From Sycobia sp. Sy_11 (Eukaryota; Arthropoda; Insecta; Hymenoptera; Epichrysomallidae), in NCBI GenBank assembly GCA_018907035.1, contig JACCIC010000225.1:186001-250000 (forward strand): DNA of 64,000 bases. Reading direction: 5' to 3'. The notes beneath the pieces are model-generated. The model worked only from the letters and a program-made list of their open reading frames with translations, had not been told where the DNA came from and did no database searches. A program made the translations under genes and the position numbers. Positions 61,340-64,000 of the stretch are shown one piece after another; within the stretch, counting starts at the first letter, position 1, and each line of letters starts with the position of its first letter.

Positions 61340-62030
61340 ATCGCAATGAAGCTCGCTCGACGTCTCCTTATGCCGTGCCTTAGCTGTGCTGCAGCTGCTG
61401 GGCCGCAGCGGCGCGGCGCTATCAGCTATACGGCCGGATGGTTTTTGCACCCCTCCCATCCTCCCTCTCCCCTTTTTTTCACTCGCAAACGAACAGTTGC
61501 GCCTTATTCAAGGTGCGCGAACACTTTTCTTCGGCGCGCGCATAATGTAGACGTCTTTTTTTCCCCTGTTCCTCAGATTCACGAGCGCCCGCGCAAAGTC
61601 TAACGAGTCCATGCTCTATATTTCCCGCGAGCGCTTCATTAGTCATTTTTATCTACGCGTACGACCCAGTAATTGCAGTATGTGCTTCGCAGACAGTTTT
61701 CGAGATTCTACCCGACGCTCTCGATTACTCGAAGTGCGTAATTGAATGCAAATTGCGCGCGTCCCGGCGTTCGCCGACGCCGCCACCGCCGCCGCCTGCC
61801 TGCCGCTACCGGTAATGAAGGTGGGGGGAGAGAATGGGGAAACGCCTCTCGCGCGCCTCGTGCTCACGGAGCAGAATTTATGGATCGAACTTGCGGAAAA
61901 TTTTTGTTTTACTTTATTATTCGGAGGAACGCTCAAGTCTGCATAATTGGCTGCAAAGCGTGATTAGACTGGTGGTACTAAGATTAGAACATTATTTCCG
62001 ATATATTACGGAAAGTGGAAAAGGTTGAAG
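61340..62030. promoter_or_regulatory. strong GC/CpG-rich island
   Basis: The most GC-rich part of the right half, with CCGCCACCGCCGCCGCC (near 61781) and many CGCG words. Overlapping ORFs occur on both strands, none over about 95 codons within the island. A perfect octamer ATGCAAAT lies at 61746-61753. It could be the promoter or 5' exon region of a gene outside the window; no splice-supported coding exon could be chosen. Confidence 0.3.
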
Positions 62031-62039
62031 GAGCACGTA

Positions 62040-62748
62040 TTAATTAAGTCCCATTTTGGACTGTAGACGTACACAATAGATTTTGTTCTGCGAGGGCTCC
62101 TGAAAAAAGTCATTTTTTAATAATCAGTTCGATGGCAGCATAACTTTTAAGAAAATTATAAATACGAATTGAATGTTTAAGATCTTCTATCGGTTTAGGT
62201 GATTAACTGCTTATTACATTTTTTTAGAATAGCTCAATAAGACTCATCTAATCGTTCAGTTAGTATTTAAGAATAAAATTAATTCTAAATCTTCTCTTTT
62301 TAAAATATTTGTTAACTCGAATTTTGCTCTTTGAAGAAATGTTTAAAAATGTCTCATATTCTTAAATATAGTATAGGATACATTTTCTTTTCAGTGCCAT
62401 AACGAACCTAATTCATTGGTATCCTTAGCAAATAATAACCTTGGAAAAATCAAAAATAAACATATTTTTTATTTGTAGTATTGCATATATTACATGTGCG
62501 ACATTGCGTGCGTAGTTGCAGTTATTTTTCGATATCTTTCTTTTACAACTTGAACGAAGATATAGAAAACGTTAACCTTCTGTAATAATTGTTTTTTATA
62601 TTCAGAGTAAGTTACCCTTTTGAATTTCCATGTATTTGATCTTTATTGTCAAATTACCGGTTTTAGATTACACGTTTTCGAATTCAATAATAAGACACGT
62701 ATAACTCATTAGCAGTCGATTAATTTATTCTGCTTCATAAAAAATTTA

Positions 62749-62793
<45 letters not shown>

Positions 62794-64000
62794 AAGGTTG
62801 TCCGTTTATCACAATTGTATAGTATTTTCAGTAATAATCGTGAAAGAGTATAATACAGTCAAGAACCTTTTTGTCTATATCAGCGGCTAAACTTCCGAGT
62901 GCAATTACAAATAACTCAAGGCATCTAAAGATGAAGCAAAAGTTGCAAATACTCGACAAAATAGTTATATTCTACTAATGGAAAAAACAAATTGTTTATT
63001 TTTTTTCATCGAATGGTTCATAAAATTAAAATTTTTTGAAAGAAAACATCAATAATCGAATACTGCTCCATTAGTACAATAGATCAGTTTTGTGTAAAAG
63101 TATTTTCACATTTTGCTCCACTGATAAATTCAGCAAGTAACGTGGATCAAAATGTAGAAGTTTATTATTCAGGATTTCGGTATGTAATAAATATTTACAA
63201 TTTATTTTTTATTATTTTTGAAATTAATTAATCAATGAAAAATTTATTCGATTACTACAATCTGTTTTCATATGTAGATTAGAAATTTAAATTTAAATTT
63301 AAAAATAGAAGGCCTCCGTGTAACTCGTAACTGATTGAAATTTCTTATTTTACATTTAGATCAAGTCTAAGATTTTCACCATAGTTTAACATTATTGAAA
63401 TTGATCGGCTGCAATTATTCAAGTCCCATTTAATATGCATAAGTTCGTCTAACGTCTTTAACGTTCGTCGTTCTAACGTCTCGTTTACCGTCAAATGGGC
63501 AAGCACGATACTTACAGTACTCTATCTCAAGCGCCGGTCTCCTCGCATTTTCGAATGAGTTAGCTGAATCTCTATTGTAAAGTAATCCCCAAAAGACAAG
63601 CTACTAACTGATTCTCGAGAAAGCCTTTATAGAGTTCGCCATTTCATTTGCGCGACGATATTCAAATAACTGGCGGTCTTTAACAGGTTTCCACCGAATC
63701 TCCCGGTACAAATTTTCATCCCAGTTCTGGACTTAAGTTCGATTGGAACTGAAACAGTGTTCGACTGTTTCATAGACATAAACATAGACTTTTGATTTTC
63801 TCGATCATCAATCTCTTCTGACATAATTTCTCCCCCATAGACTTATGACGTAAAATGATTGCGCAAACTATACCAAGAGGAGAGCAATATTACGATTCTA
63901 TGAATTCAACATTTAGTTTTAAATGAAAACCTTAATTTAAACATTAAAAATGTACAATGTACAATGTAATTATAATAACATTAATTATAAGTTATAACAA
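62040..64000. other. AT-rich DNA at the right end
   Basis: No gene supported. The minus-strand ORF at 63627-63824 (65 codons, MSEEIDDRENQKS...) is less AT-biased than average and starts well, but I recognise no domain and see no second exon. Confidence 0.35.
62749..62790. repeat. (TA)n microsatellite
   Basis: About 20 TA units. Confidence 0.92.

Noticed and set aside
60887..61459. 190-codon minus-strand ORF with an Arg-Glu repeat
   Set aside because: The repeat is translation of the CT microsatellite; the flanks have no domain and the composition is noncoding.
1..64000. CRISPR arrays, rRNA genes, bacterial operons
   Set aside because: No regular spacer-repeat array, no rRNA-like stretch and no operon structure; all gene evidence is eukaryotic and spliced.

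Overview
This is a eukaryotic, AT-rich, gene-poor stretch, almost certainly from an insect genome. It has spliced genes with GT-AG introns, abundant (TA)n microsatellites, mariner transposons, and remnants of LTR, LINE, Penelope-like and SINE elements. A hymenopteran (possibly a parasitoid) fits the repeat style, but that is inference; nothing here identifies the species.

The only convincing host genes lie in the left half. They are three paralogous, four-exon genes for secreted chymotrypsin-fold proteins. SPH1 (exons between 1329 and 5765, minus) and SPH2 (14636-23603, minus) point left; SPH3 (25004-30368, plus) points right, head-to-head with SPH2. All share intron phases (1, 2, 0), a 52-bp signal-peptide exon, a short basic propeptide cleaved before IIGG, and a 165-bp last exon starting at the GD(S/F)G motif. 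All have lost the catalytic His and Asp. SPH1 and SPH2 have also lost the catalytic Ser, and three of the four usual disulfides are gone. They are serine protease homologues (pseudoproteases), probably secreted effectors. Their promoters share a GATA-type motif, a TATA box and a second GATA-like motif by the start codon. Intron 3 of SPH1 and SPH2 looks more conserved than the flanking exons, which suggests fast, possibly positive, protein evolution.

The rest is mostly transposon debris. Between 7.8 and 12.7 kb there is a 60-bp minisatellite, an internally deleted mariner and a BEL/Pao end. At 17.3-18.1 kb a GC-rich island and an exon-like ORF sit inside SPH2 intron 2. A tRNA-derived SINE and a LINE lie in SPH2 intron 1 (21.3-22.9 kb). 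From 34.1 to 39.1 kb a cluster holds a LINE, a MULE/FLYWCH-like fragment, inverted arrays of a ~100-bp repeat and a Penelope-like element, bounded by CT and GA microsatellites. At 39.6-40.6 kb an Arg-rich ORF of unknown origin is followed by a histone-type stem-loop and an LTR-like promoter. At 44.65-45.94 kb there is a mariner with an intact DD34D transposase; at 47.4-48.4 kb a Ty3/gypsy fragment next to an inverted 60-bp minisatellite; at 52.67-53.95 kb a decayed full-length mariner.

From 49 kb to the right end no coding gene could be supported. Islands of higher GC and complexity (49.2-49.8, 56.9-57.1, 58.0-58.4, 59.6-60.0 and 61.3-62.0 kb) look like non-repetitive regulatory or intronic DNA of a neighbouring gene. 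No rRNA, functional tRNA or CRISPR was seen.
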